Positions 34,080-34,650 of a stretch of 34,650 nt of DNA are shown here, in pieces. This stretch comes from Limisphaera sp. (GTDB lineage Bacteria; Verrucomicrobiota; Verrucomicrobiia; Limisphaerales; Limisphaeraceae). The DNA is taken from positions 1-34,650 of the forward strand of contig JANWVC010000022.1 of NCBI GenBank assembly GCA_025057755.1, written 5' to 3'. The notes under the pieces are model-generated. The model did no database searches, was not told where the DNA came from, and was given only the letters and a program-made list of their open reading frames with translations. A program made the position numbers and the translations under genes. Positions within the stretch are counted from its first letter, which is position 1; every line of letters starts with the position of its first letter.

Positions 34080-34650
34080 TCACGGCAACAAAAGCCGGAA
34101 ATATCGCTCCGCGTCCTGCATCGGGACCACGAGCGACTTCACTGTGCCATCGCCTGAGATGGGCGCGCCCCAATTCTGCCAGTCTGACGTGAGTGGGCTC
34201 TTGGTTTGCAATTGATATGTGCAACCTTGGTGACTTAACCACGACAGAATCACGCCGCTACCGTTTCGCACAATGACCAGGGTCGGAGCCGGGCAACTCG
34301 GTGTCGTTCGCAATGCCGGAGGAGGCAATTGCCAGCCCAGGAACCCGTTGTTGTCCAAAGCCGTCCATCGGAGCAGCCAGTTGCTCTGATCAAACGCACC
34401 CTTGTAGGAGGCAGCCGTGTAAAAGCCGTCGTTGGGCGGCACTGTATAACCCGCGTAAACAGGGCTGCTCAGACCCACCGGCAGTGGTAATAGCCGGGCA
34501 TCGTTCATTCGGCTGATGCCGCGCAACAGGGGGTTGGCCTCGGGGTTGTCTGCCAACGAAGCCGTCGGGATCGTCCCCAACCCTCCATTGCCTTGCGTGC
34601 ACCGCCAGAACAAATTGTTCGTCAACACCGGCACCGCATTCGTCCCCAAC
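34080..34650 (-). CDS. C-terminal part of a secreted verrucomicrobial-type protein (partial)
   Basis: The frame is open to the window edge, so only the last 190 residues are seen. It contains the sequence NDARLLPLPVGLSSPVYAGY and PPNDGFYTAASYKGAFDQSN. After a Pro-rich linker there is a terminal beta-sandwich-like module (LVIVRNGSGVILSWLSH, CTYQLQTKSPL, YFRLLLP). Modules of this kind end many large secreted proteins of Verrucomicrobia. The rest of the protein, and so its activity, is outside the window. A strong terminator follows. Confidence 0.7.
   Translation of the reverse strand, partial: LGTNAVPVLTNNLFWRCTQGNGGLGTIPTASLADNPEANPLLRGISRMNDARLLPLPVGLSSPVYAGYTVPPNDGFYTAASYKGAFDQSNWLLRWTALDNNGFLGWQLPPPALRTTPSCPAPTLVIVRNGSGVILSWLSHQGCTYQLQTKSPLTSDWQNWGAPISGDGTVKSLVVPMQDAERYFRLLLP

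Overview
The window looks like a chromosomal segment of a free-living, plant-polysaccharide-degrading bacterium of the PVC group, most likely Verrucomicrobiota (Limisphaera/Pedosphaera-like). This is inferred from the set of families (dimeric all-alpha dUTPase, YacL-type PIN/TRAM membrane protein followed by DUF2007, DUF4236, small AsmA-like protein, secreted protein ending in a YQLQ-type C-terminal module), from long non-coding gaps and from weak Shine-Dalgarno sequences. No rRNA, tRNA, CRISPR array, transposase or phage gene was found.

Layout. 1-1555: mostly non-coding, but 243-373 is a convincing integron attC-type recombination site. Together with a second attC-like hairpin at 711-756 it brackets a minus-strand cassette-sized unit carrying one small membrane-protein frame with an in-frame TGA. 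1556-4532: dUTPase (minus) divergent from nadA, rnhB and a YraN-family nuclease-fold gene (plus). 4919-6458: an unknown cytosolic protein and a secreted FKBP-type prolyl isomerase. 6459-8482: about 2 kb almost free of genes, holding one small Cys-rich zinc-ribbon protein and a run of hairpins. 8483-11651: a PAP2 phosphatase/ArnT-like glycosyltransferase fusion overlapping an OGG1-type 8-oxoguanine glycosylase. 11692-16850 (minus): a tight operon mlaE-mlaF-mlaD, PIN/TRAM protein, DUF2007, FAD-linked oxidase. 16951-19446 (minus): clpC with its own terminator.

20620-30105 (plus) is a four-gene secreted carbohydrate-degradation operon: a GH106-like alpha-L-rhamnosidase, a beta-propeller glycosidase fused to a CE12-type rhamnogalacturonan acetylesterase, a GH31 alpha-glycosidase, and a GH43-like propeller fused to a GH39 glycosidase. 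The genes are coupled by ATGA overlaps or very short gaps. The likely target is a branched, acetylated pectin (rhamnogalacturonan) or a xylose/arabinose-decorated hemicellulose. There is no SusC/SusD pair or transporter beside it. A DUF4236-TPR protein follows, then a minus-strand AraC-family regulator that may sense a released sugar.

32833-34650: an AsmA-like membrane-anchored protein and the 3' end of a secreted protein with a clear intrinsic terminator. The most distinctive items are the integron cassette, the two multi-domain glycosidase fusions, and the structured gene-poor region before the PAP2/ArnT fusion.
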